64,000 nt of DNA, from contig CP141149.1 of the NCBI GenBank assembly GCA_035235625.1, positions 10,632,893-10,696,892 of the forward strand, read 5' to 3'. The notes under the pieces are model-generated. The model made no database searches. It was not told the DNA's origin and saw nothing but the letters and a program-made list of their open reading frames with translations. A program made the position numbers and the translations under genes. The stretch is from Saururus chinensis. Lineage: Eukaryota; Streptophyta; Magnoliopsida; Piperales; Saururaceae. Below are positions 1-11,063 of the stretch, piece by piece. Every line of letters starts with the position of its first letter. Positions within the stretch are counted from its first letter, which is position 1.

Positions 1-978
1 CTCACCATTCCCACCATTCTGTCTGCGTCCGCCCTTAGAGGAAGAGGTCCCCTTGTCTCGTTTCTGTGTGGCTGGTTCGGACTTGTAGTCAACCAGCCTT
101 TCAGCCACTGTGATGGCTGAAGGAAGGTCTCATATGTTCTGCCTTCTCAACTCATTCTGCGCCCAATTCTGGAGATCGGTCAGGAAGTTTAACAACTTGT
201 CCTCCTCTGTCATGTGTTTGATGTCCAAGAGGAGGGACTGAAATTGTTTAACGTACTCCCTGACTTTCCCCGTTTGCCTCAGCTTCCTGAGAGAATCTCG
301 TGCAACCCACGCCGTGTTCATGGAGAGGAACTGCTCCCTGAGTTCCTTCTTCAACAACGCCCAGGTCTGGATAGGGGGACGCCCAGCAGCAGCATTGTCT
401 TCCAGCCTGGTTCGCCACCAAAGTTTGGCATCTCCTGAGAGATACAAACTCGTCACCATAACCTTCTCCTCGTCCACAGTATGTGTGATCGTGAAGAACT
501 GCTCCATATCCCAAACGAAGTTCTCGATGCCCTTGGCACTCCACGAACCAGAGTAGGACTTCGGTTCAGGCACCTTCGCTTTCTTCATGGACTGACCTGT
601 CTTGGATCTGGTCTCCCCCTCTGATCCTGCAGGCGATGAGTTCAAAACAGCGCGCTCAATGAGGGCTATTTTGTCCGTCAATTCCTGCACCTTCTCATCA
701 GTTTTGGTCCTCAGATCATGCAGCTTTTCCCTCATGTACTCCTTCGTAGCAAGGGTATCCGCAGCAACTCGAGCAGCACCTCCAATGGAAGTGCCCTCTC
801 CAGCATCATCCGCATAGGCACCTATCTCCAGCAAGGAGAGACGCTGGTCAAAGGCTCCAATACGTTCCTGGACAGAACGCAAGGTAGCCTGGACATCAGC
901 CAGCGTCCCTGGGGCCAACTTCAGGGCTTCCAGCTTCGCTTCTACCTTCGTCAAGCGTGTGAGCATGGAGCCTGTCAT
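1..978 (-). pseudogene. Gypsy gag polyprotein, interrupted by an in-frame TGA
   Basis: The open part, 978 down to 130, encodes 282 residues beginning MTGSMLTRLTKVEAKLEAL. An N-terminal coiled-coil-like stretch (about residues 1-110) is followed by a basic linker and a retrotransposon gag domain (about 150-280) with signatures such as FVWDMEQFF, KLWWRTRL and VREYVKQFQSLLLDI. Gag packages the element RNA into virus-like particles. The frame stops at TGA (130-132), but the same frame continues recognisably (DLPSAITVAERLVDYK, then a Lys/Arg-rich tail) to the window edge. The related element has TGA at the same place (57938-57940). The zinc knuckle and pol would be off the edge. Confidence 0.8.
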
Positions 979-1057
979 GGTGGTTCCTTCGCTGTCCGAT
1001 TCAGCAAGGAAACCTGGGTTCTAGGGTCTGGAACGTACCTGGTTCATTCGTATCCTG

Positions 1058-1071
1058 GCAATGGAACCAAC
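1058..1071 (-). other. Primer-binding region of the gypsy element
   Basis: Immediately after the LTR end the minus strand reads TTGGTTCCATTGCC. The related element has TTGGTTCCATTC after its LTR at 57182. This is not the usual initiator-Met site (TGGTATCAGAGC). The position directly after the LTR is seen in the sequence; the priming tRNA is not identified. Confidence 0.55.
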
Positions 1072-1933
1072 TGTCACAGGGGTGGAGGCTCTAGCGTCCT
1101 CAGCCTGTGATGGCCTGGCTGTCTCGCACCACCAGCAGCCAACTCTCCGTCCTTCCCTCTCGTATGCGCAGGGGAAAACAAGTAAACAGCCTACTCAGCC
1201 TTCTCTGGTGCAAAGGGGCTCCGCCCAATGCTTGTAAACACAATTCGTCGGTTACAATGGCAGGGAGAAGGGGCAGGGCTGACCAGCCAGATCGCAGGCA
1301 GAGAGGGGGCACCTTCTCTCTGGTTTGTCCTCTCTCTTTCTCTCTGGATTCCTGGATTTCTGAATGCCCAGGTCGCCCCCTAGCCTTCCCCCTTATATAG
1401 GCTCTGCATACGAGTCCGAGTCCCACTAGGAATACAATACAAGCCGGCCCAAAATACAGAGTCTCTCCCTGTCCCAACTCTCCCAGCCCATGGTCGTCCT
1501 AGCCAGCCTAGGAAACCTGTGAAGGTCGCCCCAACCAACTTAGGAAACCAGTGAAGGATTCCGACTTTGACTAGGAGTCCAGCGTCCATCAGCTTCTAGA
1601 GTTCTGTCATCCGAGGAAACCTGTGCATCGTCTCCTTTCCGTACTAGGAGTCGAGCTGTGCTGCCTCCCTGTGTCCTAGCGCTCCTAGGAGTCCGTCCCT
1701 AGGGTGTTGTGGCTCCCAGCACACCACTAAGAGTCCTGCCCGCACAGGGACTCTACCTCAGCCTGCTCCGCAAGGCGAGTGCTCATCTGGAACCGGTCCA
1801 ACGCTGCTCCCAACATCCAACCGTGCCCAAGGGCTTGCTCAAGCTGTCCGTCTCCCAAGCTAACTTGGCTGTCCGCTTCCAAGTATAGGGGGTAGCCACC
1901 CCCTTGTCTATGCAAAAAGTGGAGGGGCTAACA
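1072..1933 (-). repeat. 5' LTR of the gypsy element
   Basis: This 862-bp LTR has boundaries set by TG at 1933/1932 and CA at 1073/1072, just before the primer-binding region. A TATA-like CTATATAAG on the minus strand (about 1393-1401) could be the element's promoter. It aligns along most of its length with 56377-57180, including blocks on GGACAGCCAAGT and GGATGTTGG. Small ORFs in it are not genes. Confidence 0.8.
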
Positions 1934-3529
1934 CTAATCCACAAGGTGACGGAAAAATTGCCTACCTCGCGAATTATCTGAATAGTCTAAGGCTTGAGGG
2001 CTAGAAAACGACCGCCTCTTGCTGTGCTCCGCCTTCCTCCAGAACCCTGGCTGCCTTGTTCTCCTCCGCCCGATCTACTCCACCCCTGAGCAAAGCTTTT
2101 CCGATGCATACTCCATCTTGGCGCAACTGCCTCACTGCGATCCCCGCTGGTCCATTCCCCTGCATCCATGGCCGTTCTGGCGATTGCATAGACACCAGAG
2201 CAAAGTTAGTGACTTTACGGGGAAACTAGATGTGTAGCCTTCAACCGGTGGCATCCCCATCTGATTCGTGCCCATTCTGTCTGCACAGAACCCTCAGGCA
2301 AAGCCTTGACTCCGGCGATCCAACAGCAAGTTTTGGCATCGACAAGCTTCCATCGCCAGAATCAACCGCTCTGTCACCAGGAACTGGACGTGTAGGCAAC
2401 TGTCGCTGCCTCTGCTTGTCTGCAACGGCCTTGATCTTGCGGAGGTTGCTCCGCCTTCACCGCCATGGCAGACCAATGATGAGCCTCCATCTCCACTACA
2501 AGCATCCCCTCGCGCAGGTTCCTGGCCGAACAGAATTTTCGCCGGGATTTTGGTCGCTACCGCGGCTTGTCGACAAAAACTTTCGCCGGAGTGTTCTCAT
2601 TGGAAATTTCGGCAATGATGGCTCCATCTTTGCCTTTGCCAGCCATATCTCCAGATATCTCATGCGATCTCCTTTGTTGGTGCTAAGCTTTAGATAGTGT
2701 TAATCCGGCTTTCCCCAAGAAAGAATATGAGCCATGATTCTAAAGGTTTCTATTGGACCACCCACTTTATAGGACCTACTGGGCCCTTCTCCCACAGGTC
2801 CACATGCGGATTTCAGCCTTGTTTAGCCCTTCTATGCCGGCTGCCCAAATGTTGCACTGATGCACACATTAGTTTGGGTCATACACCCACCCATCCTACT
2901 TATCCGCATGGTCATGAACCGGCTGTAACTCCTCAAATGCACTTAGCACACAACTGCTTTTAGATGAAACGGGCTTGGTTGGGTTCGGTTTCAAGTATCA
3001 TAAGACAAAGCTCATACTTGGTGCCTCACTGGTGACCAGGTCCTAGTTCTTGCTCCATGCATGCTCCTACTTCACCTTGGTCAATGGCTCACCCTACACC
3101 ATTATCTCTAGTCGATTGCTGCACTTATTTGACCCTATTACTACTATTGTTCGATGCCCTCTGTGGGTAGTCTTGGGGTACCTTGTAGTCCTTATGGTGA
3201 CCCTGCTTGTTGGAAACCTGTGCAGGCACTCCACATTGTTCTGCACCCAACAAGTCGAGCCAATACCTTTGCTCTGCTGCCTCCTTCATCTTCTGTCTCT
3301 ACCGACCACAGCTATACCTTGCCCTATGGTTCAATTAACTGCACTTCCATCATGTTTGAGCTGGCTTATGAATGTATGCTTTTGAGAGTGGCCCACTAAC
3401 TCCATTATTCTACATGTCTCATCAACCGTTGTGGACCGGCTGTTCACAGTGGAGCTTTGGTGGGCCTGATGCTTGGAGTTTTAGGGCCACCTCGAGGACA
3501 AGGTGATGCGCGAGTAAAGCGTGGTGGAG
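1934..3529. other. No gene recognised; possible internal remains of an LTR element
   Basis: Positions 1934-2700 are relatively GC-rich and hold ORFs of up to 155 codons on both strands, none with a motif I recognise. A minus-strand start near 2646 reads MAGKGKDGAIIAEISNEN and soon hits a stop. The last part runs through a purine-rich stretch at 3519-3529 directly into the LTR at 3530, so 2700-3529 could be decayed retrotransposon interior. The coding content is unassigned. Confidence 0.35.
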
Positions 3530-3900
3530 TGTTGTGAACGTCTTAGGGTCTATCACTGGGGCCCACGTGCTAGGATAATTAGGGTTTTAATTATATTATT
3601 ATGTAATAAGAGCATTTAGGTCAATAGGTTAATTAGGGTATTAATGGTTTTCTTTTAAGTATGTTAATGGACCTTAGGCGCCTGTTAGTGAGCCTATTAG
3701 TTAGTCTATTTAAGTGTAAGGGCTATGCCCTAATTTAAATTAATGAATGAATTATCAACTGTCTAATCCTCTTGTCTTCTCCCTTGCCTCTCCCTCTTGT
3801 CCAGCAGCCATGCCGCTCCCTCTCCCCTTTCCTAGCCTTCCTGTGCCACTCCCTTCTCTTTAATGGTCAGCCAGGCCATTGTGGACACCGGTTCACAACA
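3530..3900 (+). repeat. LTR (371 bp) with perfect 10-bp inverted termini
   Basis: It begins TGTTGTGAAC and ends GTTCACAACA, an exact 10-bp inverted repeat with the TG...CA ends expected of an LTR. Before it lies AGCGTGGTGGAG, which fits a polypurine tract, so this is probably the 3' LTR of a plus-strand element whose interior has decayed. The flanks TGGAG and GCCAC do not match, so a clean solo LTR is not supported. A TATTTAAG near 3709 may be its TATA box. Confidence 0.65.
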
Positions 3901-4466
3901 GCCACTAGAATGTGGCCTCTCCCATCATAGCAAAAGTAGCTATTGGTACCTTTTGATCTTTTGGTCTCTTCATTACCTTAAAAATCACTCTAGCAAGTTG
4001 TCTGTTTCACTCGGGTTACTTTCTCTTGCCCTCTTTGACTAACTCATTTGATAGCCTTGTGCTTGGAGCTGCTCAGTGATCTTTTGCATCATTAGGTCAA
4101 GAAAAATTGAAGTAGAATCCTCGGTTGTTAACACACCATGAGGCATGGTATCAACAAGGGTGGAGCTATCGGATGGTAGTACATCTTCTCCAGTAGTGGG
4201 TGACATCTAAACATAATTTTAAAATATTCATACTTTCAAACATAATCTAAATAATTCAAAATAAAAAGTTAGATTTTTGAAATAAAATATTACCAGTCAC
4301 ATATGCATATCTATTTAAATAAAATATATCTATAAAAATTAGCAAAAAAATAGAACATGTAATAATTCAAGTAATTGTATAAGAAAATATGTATGATAAT
4401 ATTTTTTTAAAAGAAAGACTAAAAGACTTAGTTACTCATCTGTAGATAGTGGAACCTTGGCTTTGA
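3901..4466. other. Unassigned sequence with one short minus-strand ORF
   Basis: A 55-codon minus-strand ORF (about 4209 to 4043) starts MSPTTGEDVLPSDSSTLVD and ends before a Lys/Arg-rich continuation. It may be a transposon-gene exon remnant but matches no family I can name. The rest (4210-4466) is AT-rich with no visible feature. Confidence 0.25.
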
Positions 4467-6110
4467 TACCTATCGTAGCTCCCCCGACTTTTAAAATTAC
4501 TTCAATGGTTGAAGTGTCGCAAATTTATAATTAAAAGTGGGCCAAGATCAACTGTGCATAGAAGAGTAACTATTCATTAATTTGCATAATTACAAAAAGT
4601 TTACAAAATATAAGAGGGCTGAACATGCCCTAACAAACTCAAAGCAGCACACGTCTCAAATTAATACATAACAAAAGAGTGTAGTAAAGTAAATTAACAA
4701 TGTAGATCTTTCGATGTTCTATGAGCAATCTTCATTGACATGAACATCTTCGTTCGGACCTACAGCATCTAGGGGTGGATGAGTATAAATATACTGAGTA
4801 GATAAAGCTAAATTCTATTAGCATGCTAAAACATAGAGCATAAATAAATGTCTCATAATATTTTATATTCAAAAGTCGACTCAAAATAATATTATCGACT
4901 AACAGAATCCAACGCACTTCTTAGATAAAAAGTACCAAATAGTTATTCACAAAATCTAGTAAACTTGGATAATTTGTTTGTAGCTGGATTTCAATAAATA
5001 ATTCAAAATCAGATAAAACATCATTCACAAAATGTAGCCAATACCAGAGCAACATATACTCGTGCTTATGGGCAATGGGATTAGAATAAAAAGGATGTTC
5101 TCAAGATATCCAACTTCATGGGCATGCCATATGCCATAATAGGCGATACCCAGGAGTCATAACTCTGATAGCTTTTGGGTTTTATACCCAATGCATACCC
5201 TTCAAAACCGATCATAGTTTTGGGGCTTTCTACCCAATAACTACCCTTCAAATCTTGTCGAATCATTCATAAATATAATTTAGATAATAATATTATCTTA
5301 AAGTTCGTATCATGATACAATTCATCTTAGATGTGTACAATATGCTATTATTTTAGCATTCGCTCAACCCCTAACAAATATTATCCTTTTTTTGAAATAA
5401 TATTGTATTTAAGAAACAAATATATTACTAAATAGAACACCAAGCCATAGAATGAAATTAGAGCTTAAAACCACCTACCCTCATGAGACCTTCACTCGTA
5501 GTCGGCGTAAATGTGGCGGGCAACACCTTCCCTTGCACTGAGATAGTCTCCTCATCCGACTCGAGTGAGGCAGGCAGAACCACCCCTAGTGTTGGGATAG
5601 CCTCCTCACCTGGCTTGAGAGAGGCGGGTAGAACCTCCCCAAGTGTTGGGATAGCCTCCTCGACCGGCTCAAGAAAGGCGGGCAGAACCTCCCCTAGCGC
5701 TGGGACAGTCTTCGCTTCCAACCCATGAGTGGCGGACAGGGCCTCCTCTTGCCCTAGGTTGTTCTCAATTTTTAGAGAAGCTAACTAAAAAAAGGACCCT
5801 CTCACGACACCGAGTACCCTCGAATTAGGTAGGATAGGTTTTTGAATGGGCAAAAAGGGGCAAGAAATGGAGAAGAAACTCGCGTTTAAGTCTTAGAAAC
5901 TTATGTTACACACAAAAAAGGAGAGGAAGAAGGGATGGGGTGAGTTGGAACTCCCCCATCCTCCTCTTTTTATAGGCCAAAAAGCCTTCTGGATGCATGA
6001 CATGTGTTGCACATCAGTGGCTTGAATTAAATGCGGCATAACTGCCGCAATGCGGCACTTTACCTGGCTGCTGACAGTGTAAAGTGGCTAACGCTAGAGA
6101 TGATGCAGAT
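4467..6110 (+). repeat. LTR-like fragment of an unassigned retrotransposon family
   Basis: The left edge, GTAGCTCCCCCGACTTTTAA, resembles other copies at 11769 (GTAGCGCCACAACTTTTAA) and 52131 (TATAACGCCCCGACCC). Openings of this kind (TGTAACGCCCCGAC) are common in plant gypsy LTRs. The body holds a 54-bp minisatellite (5512-5722) matched by a similar array in the 52131-56376 copy, which supports a common family. No coding domain is seen and the right edge is uncertain. Confidence 0.4.
5512..5722 (-). repeat. 54-bp minisatellite, about four units, open as an 18-residue protein repeat
   Basis: The plus-strand core GTTGGGATAGCCTCCTC recurs at 5591 and 5645, giving a 54-bp period. On the minus strand the array is open across all units (within 5458-5721), with an 18-residue unit such as EEAIPTLGEVLPASLKPG and variants; GEVLPA/GVVLPA/GKVLPA is the conserved core. 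More diverged units are visible to 5750. No start context or homologue supports a real protein. A 57-bp relative lies at 53120-53350. Confidence 0.75.
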
Positions 6111-7096
6111 ATTTTTTATTTTTATATATTTTTTAAAATTTTGATTTTCTTATAAAATGAAATTAAAACTTAAAATGGGTGTATGTCCTTACCCCGAACT
6201 AGGAATCACGCGTTATTGGTGAAATTTGACTCGTATTCATGAGCCCTTCGAAACAGACCACACAAGGTATGTTTTATTGCCAAAAGAAAGTGGGACCCGC
6301 CTATAACATGTTTCTCGAGGTCATAGCCTACTATCTTGGTGTCCGTTTGACATGTTCTTGGGCTCGGTAGGTTTGTCTCTCTGAGCCCTATCAAATACTT
6401 TAAGGCTCCATTGAACGAATTAAACTCAAAATAGCCAATTTTTAGAAAAACCGTTATTAGGCCCTTAAACTTGTTAATGGGCCCGAATGTTCTCAATAAT
6501 TTGTATTATTTACAAATCATTGAGAACTTCTTATTAGAGCTATATGGAAAAATCATAAATACTTTTGTTATGCTTCAACATATAATTTTTTTATAATAAA
6601 CCAAAAACCAAAAGGTGCACCTAATTTTTTTATTTTTGGAATTTATTATTTGTTAGAAATAAATTTTTTTGCCCATAATAACATTGAACAATGATTTTCC
6701 AAACTCGTTGCAAAATGACACTTTTTGTGATGAAATGAATTCATCACATCTAGTACCATTAAAAGTTTAAAAAAATTGAAATTGAAAATTTTTATGTGTG
6801 ATTATCTTTTCATTTATTTCATTCATTACATTTCCAATGGGGAAAATTACTTTTACCAAGAAAATAGGGAAAATAATATTGACGATAAAATTTGAACATT
6901 TAGCAATAAAACACATTGGCTGCAAAACATGTATTCTTTGTGATGAAAAGGATTGCCATTAAAAAAAATTTTTGGTATATTTGCGACTAACTTGCTACGG
7001 CCATGGTGTTGTCTCAAAAATTGTTCATGATAAATTTCTATGTTTTTGTGAGAAATTTAATAAATTTCTTTAGTGGGGCGGGTAGCAGTCGCAATA
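6111..7096. other. AT-rich stretch without recognisable genes
   Basis: Scattered motifs such as TTTGTGATGAAA and GTTGCAAAATGACAC (6700-7060) look like weak subterminal repeats of a CACTA-like element, but no terminus is visible. A 96-codon minus-strand ORF at 6206-6496 has no recognisable domain. Confidence 0.3.
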
Positions 7097-8467
7097 TGCT
7101 AATTATGGTTAATTTAGAGTTAATTATGGTTTATTTAGATTAAGATAGATATTAGTATTTTAGTTTAATTATTAATGATTTTGTAGTTATTAGTTGTTTA
7201 GACATGTATTTAAATCAAGATGGAATTTTAATTATATTCTACATGTCTAAAATATGGTATTTTATGTTTTGTAGGTAAAGTGCGCTTATCGAAGTACTTG
7301 GACGATGTTTGAAAAGATTAAAAATAGTCTTCACATGCTTTAAAGTGATTTGGACAACTTTTCGGAGTTATGAACAAGTTAGAAATTAATATGGACACGA
7401 AGGAAAGCTTAATGAACAGGATATGAACTGTCCAGGATTGCAAAAACACTGTAGCAGATCGATCGGGCATGCAGGGCGAACGATCGGGATAACATGAATT
7501 CAGACAAAAATACAGTTCAAGCGATCGATCGGGCATGCAGGGCGATCGATCGGCATAACGTGCATTTTCCTTGTTTGACCCAAATTCCAATCCTTTTCAT
7601 ATTGAACTTCTTCCTACGGAACTTATGCCTATAAAAAGACATATTTGGCTTAAAATTGGGGGGATTCTAATAGATTTTAGGAAGAGAAAAAGGAAGAAGA
7701 AGATGGAAGAGAACTCAAAGCTTTCAATGGAGATTCAAGTGCTTTCTTCTACTATGGAAGGCTAAACTTTTCTTTTACTTAGGAGTTGATGAAGCTATAG
7801 ATAAGTTTCAGTTTCTTTTCTTTTTAATTTAGATCTCAGTTGTGAATGATGACAATTGTATGATATGAATTTCCTTTTTAATGGAAGAGCTTTTAATGTT
7901 TATTCAAGTCTATGTTGATTTATTGTCTTGTAGATGATAAATTGATGTAGTTTTGATATTTGCATCCATTCTAATTTCTGTGATTTAGATGAGATGGTCA
8001 TACAATAGTTTTAATGTTTAGATAATTAATGACTTGGATGAGTTATACTAAGATTAGACGGGTCATGCCTATAGCTAGTTTAGTGTAGATGATTCATGCT
8101 ATTGTCGAAGATAGTTCATGCCATGGAAGTTAATTAATGATTCTTTTTGAAGTAATTCTAGTTAATTGTAGCTGAGAATACTTGTTCATATTCACACTAG
8201 ATTTAGATTAAAAGTTAAGGAATTATTACGGTTCTATAGTGGATTCAATTTTCTAAGTAAATTCTATCAAATTAATCTCTTGCTTTTAAACTAGTTGATT
8301 CCTTTCCTTTACTTAATTAAAGTTTAAGTTTGTTTTAGTTTTTAATCAGCAAATTCCTCTTTAGATTTAGTAATAATCCATCCGTTCGTGAGGTTCGACA
8401 ACCCTTAAATACTTATCCTAGTACAATTACCTTGTACGCTTGCAAAGGGTTTAATTATAAACGATCA
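7097..8467 (+). mobile_element. Solo LTR, Athila/Tat type
   Basis: A TG...CA unit of about 1.37 kb flanked on both sides by CAATATG (7092-7098 and 8466-8472, overlapping the ends), consistent with a target duplication. Its start matches the LTR at 35223, which follows an Athila/Tat pol, and its 3' half matches 42640-43368 almost throughout, including the end GAGGTTCGACAACCC...GTTTAATTAT. No element interior is present, so recombination between two LTRs is the likely origin. It sits beside a CACTA-type repeat array. A TATA-like CTATAAAAAG (about 7629) may be the LTR promoter. Confidence 0.75.
7457..7560. repeat. Two copies of a GATCGATCGG-rich palindromic motif in the solo LTR
   Basis: Copy 1 (7457-7488) and copy 2 (7521-7552) each contain CGATCGGGCATGCAGGGCGA. 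Copy 2 has perfect arms CGATCGATCG either side of a core that includes the palindrome GCATGC, so it could form a hairpin or bind a dimeric factor. It lies about 70-170 bp upstream of the TATA-like sequence at 7629, as expected for a U3 control element. Function is inferred only from position. Confidence 0.7.
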
Positions 8468-8470
8468 ATA

Positions 8471-10804
8471 TGTGTCCCTAATACCCTAGGTATTCCTATG
8501 TGTCGCTAATATATTTTATTTAATTTTACTTATATTATTTATGAATTATAATATATAATAAAAACCACAAAAAATTAAAATTAAATTTCCCTATTCTCTC
8601 CTCTCTCTTCTTAAGAGCTTGGGCTCAAGATAATGTGTGTAAGAGAGAGAGAGATGAGAGAGAAGAGGGAGGAGATAGAGAGAGAATTAGAGGAGATAGA
8701 AGATAGAGTTAGTGAGAGGAGAGAAGGAAAGTGAAGAGAGCGAGTAGCGAGAGAAGAGAGAGAGAGGGAGAAATAGAGAGAGAGCGAAGATAGATGATAG
8801 AGTAGCCGTGAATATAAGAAATTCAACACGGACCAAAATTGGGTGAGCAAGAGGAGGGTGCCCGGACTCCAAGGGAGAGGAGAGTGCATGAGAATTTAAT
8901 TTAAAATTAAAACAAATTTAAAAGTAATAAAAATAAAATAAAATAAGAGGTATTAGTGAAACATAGAAATATGCGTAACTAATACCCTAGGTATTAATGA
9001 CGCATATAAAGTATGTGAGGCAAATACATAGGGTATTAGCAACGAATATTCCTATGCATCACTAATAACTTTTATTTTATTTATTTTAAAAATATAATAT
9101 ATCATTAAAAAAATTAAAAGGTTTTAATTAAATTTTGTTGCTCTCTCACCTCTCTTCCTCATAGGTTGGCTTCACGCTAGCACGCATGAGAGAGAGAAGA
9201 GAGATAGAAGAGGAGATAGAGAGTGAGAGAAAATAGAGAGATAGTGAGAAGAGAGAAGGGAGAGAGGGACGAGTGAGAGAAAAGAGATGAGGGAGAGTGA
9301 GTGAAGAGAGAGGAGAGGAGACAGATTAATAATATAGAATAATTTCAAAAAATAGTACTTGTGACGCTTTTTAATAAGTGTCATCCCTCCCTCTATTCTC
9401 TCTCTTTCCCTCTCTTTCTCCCCCTCTCTCTTCCTTCCCTTTTCGTGATGCTTCAAATTGAAGTGTTGCAAAATGGGACTGCAGAAATAATTTTGCCCGC
9501 TTGGGGAATTTCGTGCACTGGAGAAATTTAGCCCGGACTATATGCCCCCTACCCCTACCCATGGCCCATACTCGTCGACTCACCCATCCCTCCGTTCACC
9601 TCCCTAACAGACTCCCCCCCCATCGCCATTGGCCACCCCAGCTTCTCCACGACCCAGTTCTCCTCCTCATCCCATCTCACATCTTTTCCCCTCTCCCCCC
9701 TTCTATAGTCCCCTGGCCCCTCTCCAGATTTAGGTGCCACTCCCTCTCTCCCCTCCTTTCCTCCTTTCCGCCTTCCCTACCCATTGTCCTCTCCCCTGTT
9801 TCCCTTCCATTGCCCCCCGCCCCCCTCGGCGCCTAATGTAGTGAAGTGGGGGTGGTGCCATATCCGGCCCCACCGCCAAAATTTGGTGCACTCCCTCTCC
9901 TCCCACTCATCTCCCTCTCCTCCATCCCATTTCCCTCTCCCCTTTTCCCCTCCATCACTTCTACTATCCCTATCCCTGCCCTTGGAGCAAGTGGAGGTGG
10001 AGAAGGGGGATGCGTCCTATCTGCATCAACCACTAGCTTTCGGAGGCATACCCCTCTTCTCCACCCAGACCTCCCACATTCTCCTCTCCTGCTTCTCTCC
10101 TCCTACCGCTGGGGCGGATGCTCTTGGGCGTCTCTTGGGCGTCGGTTCCTTGGCCAGAATTCGACACCCCTCCCTATTCTGCCCTACTTCCCGACCTCAT
10201 CTCTCTTCTACATCCCCTTCCCCTCCTTCCGGCTAAAGTAAGAGCATTGGATCCAGTGCCCCTCCTTCCCACCAGGCTCCATCGCTTGAGGCATGGTATA
10301 TTTTTTTAAAAATGTTTCTCATTAGCAATGCTTTTAAGAGCATCACTGATAACAAATTTTTTTATTAGTGACGCAAAAAGGCATAGTTTATAATTTTTTA
10401 AAATATGTATTAGGGATAATTTTTAAATCGCCACTAAAGCTATATTATTAGAAACGTTTGTAAACAAGCGGCCCTAATAACATATAATTTGTGATGCTTA
10501 ATTTTGGAAAATGATTTTTATTTTTTTAGCCACATTTTTTACAAGCATCCTTAAAAAACTTTTAGCAACTTTTAACAATGTCGCAAATAAAAAAAATTAT
10601 ATTTTTGAAAATATGTGTTCATATTAGCAATGCTTATTATTAGCGACACTTTAAAAAGACTTATATCCATAACATAAGAAAAAGTGTTTGGGAGTACTAG
10701 TAGTGACACTTTTTCATTTGTGTTGCTAATGAGCACTTGTGATGAGACTATTAGTGACACTTTTTTACTATTAGCGAAACTTTTATGTTAAGGTTCTTGT
10801 AGTG
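8471..10804. mobile_element. Non-autonomous CACTA-like element, right end present
   Basis: The right end, TTCTTGTAGTG (10794-10804), is the complement of the CACTACAAGAA type of CACTA terminus. Inward are many copies of TTAGTGACAC / GTGTCGCTAAT-type subterminal repeats in both orientations (8480-8560, 8950-9060, 10310-10790), GA-rich microsatellite (8639-8886 and 9183-9330), CT-rich DNA (9384-9445) and a GC-rich core (9480-10290). The left terminus is not visible; the solo LTR adjoins. No transposase is present. Confidence 0.65.
9480..10290. other. GC-rich, C-rich core of the CACTA-like element
   Basis: The block opens with TTTTGCCCGCTTGGGGAATT, a motif shared with 42300-42400 and, inverted, with 27000-27120. 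It is followed by about 700 bp of C-rich DNA giving long Pro/Ser/Leu-rich ORFs in several frames at once, the signature of skewed base composition rather than coding. I call no gene here. Confidence 0.6.
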
Positions 10805-10869
10805 TACGTTGCTTTTACAATGTGAGTTTTATCCAAAAGCTACTTGTGTCTGAAAGTAGAGTTAATACA

Positions 10870-11063
10870 TACTCCCTCCATCCAATATTAATAGTTACAT
10901 TTGGAAAAATAATTCAATGGTGAAACCAACATTTATTGGAAGTGAAAATAAGCCTATGATACTAATTTTTATGTATCCAACCACTTAAATTGAACAAAAA
11001 CTACTAATTTGGAACAAACATTTTTACCAAATGGAGCAATTAATGTAAGACGGAGGGAATATA
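10870..11063. mobile_element. Stowaway-like MITE
   Basis: The element starts TACTCCCTCCATCC and ends in GACGGAGGGAATATA, the inverted-repeat pair typical of Stowaway (Tc1/mariner-related) MITEs, with TA at both edges as the expected target site. Length is about 190 bp and the interior is AT-rich and non-coding. Confidence 0.75.

Larger units (their letters stand above)
1..1933 (-). mobile_element. Ty3/gypsy LTR retrotransposon, 5' LTR and gag (continues off the left edge)
   Basis: Read on the minus strand, this is the start of an LTR retrotransposon: LTR (1933 down to 1072), primer-binding region (about 1071-1058), then gag (978 to the window edge). The LTR starts TGTTAG and ends TGTGACA. 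The same order and related sequence recur on the plus strand at 56377-59577, where protease and Ty3-type reverse transcriptase regions follow, which assigns this copy to the gypsy superfamily. Pol and the 3' LTR should lie left of the window. The 5 bp outside the LTR (CTAAT, 1934-1938) would be the target duplication, but its partner is not in the window. Confidence 0.85.

Noticed and set aside
2230..2697. 155-codon plus-strand ORF in a GC-rich region
   Set aside because: No motif or homology I can name; GC-rich DNA favours chance ORFs. Left as unassigned sequence.
8611..9583. Ser/Leu-rich and Arg/Glu-rich ORFs
   Set aside because: Translation products of GA-rich tracts; the same kind appears in every frame.
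9501..10309. Pro/Leu/Ser-rich ORFs of up to 150 codons
   Set aside because: Overlapping ORFs in different frames of a C-rich block with no recognisable domain.
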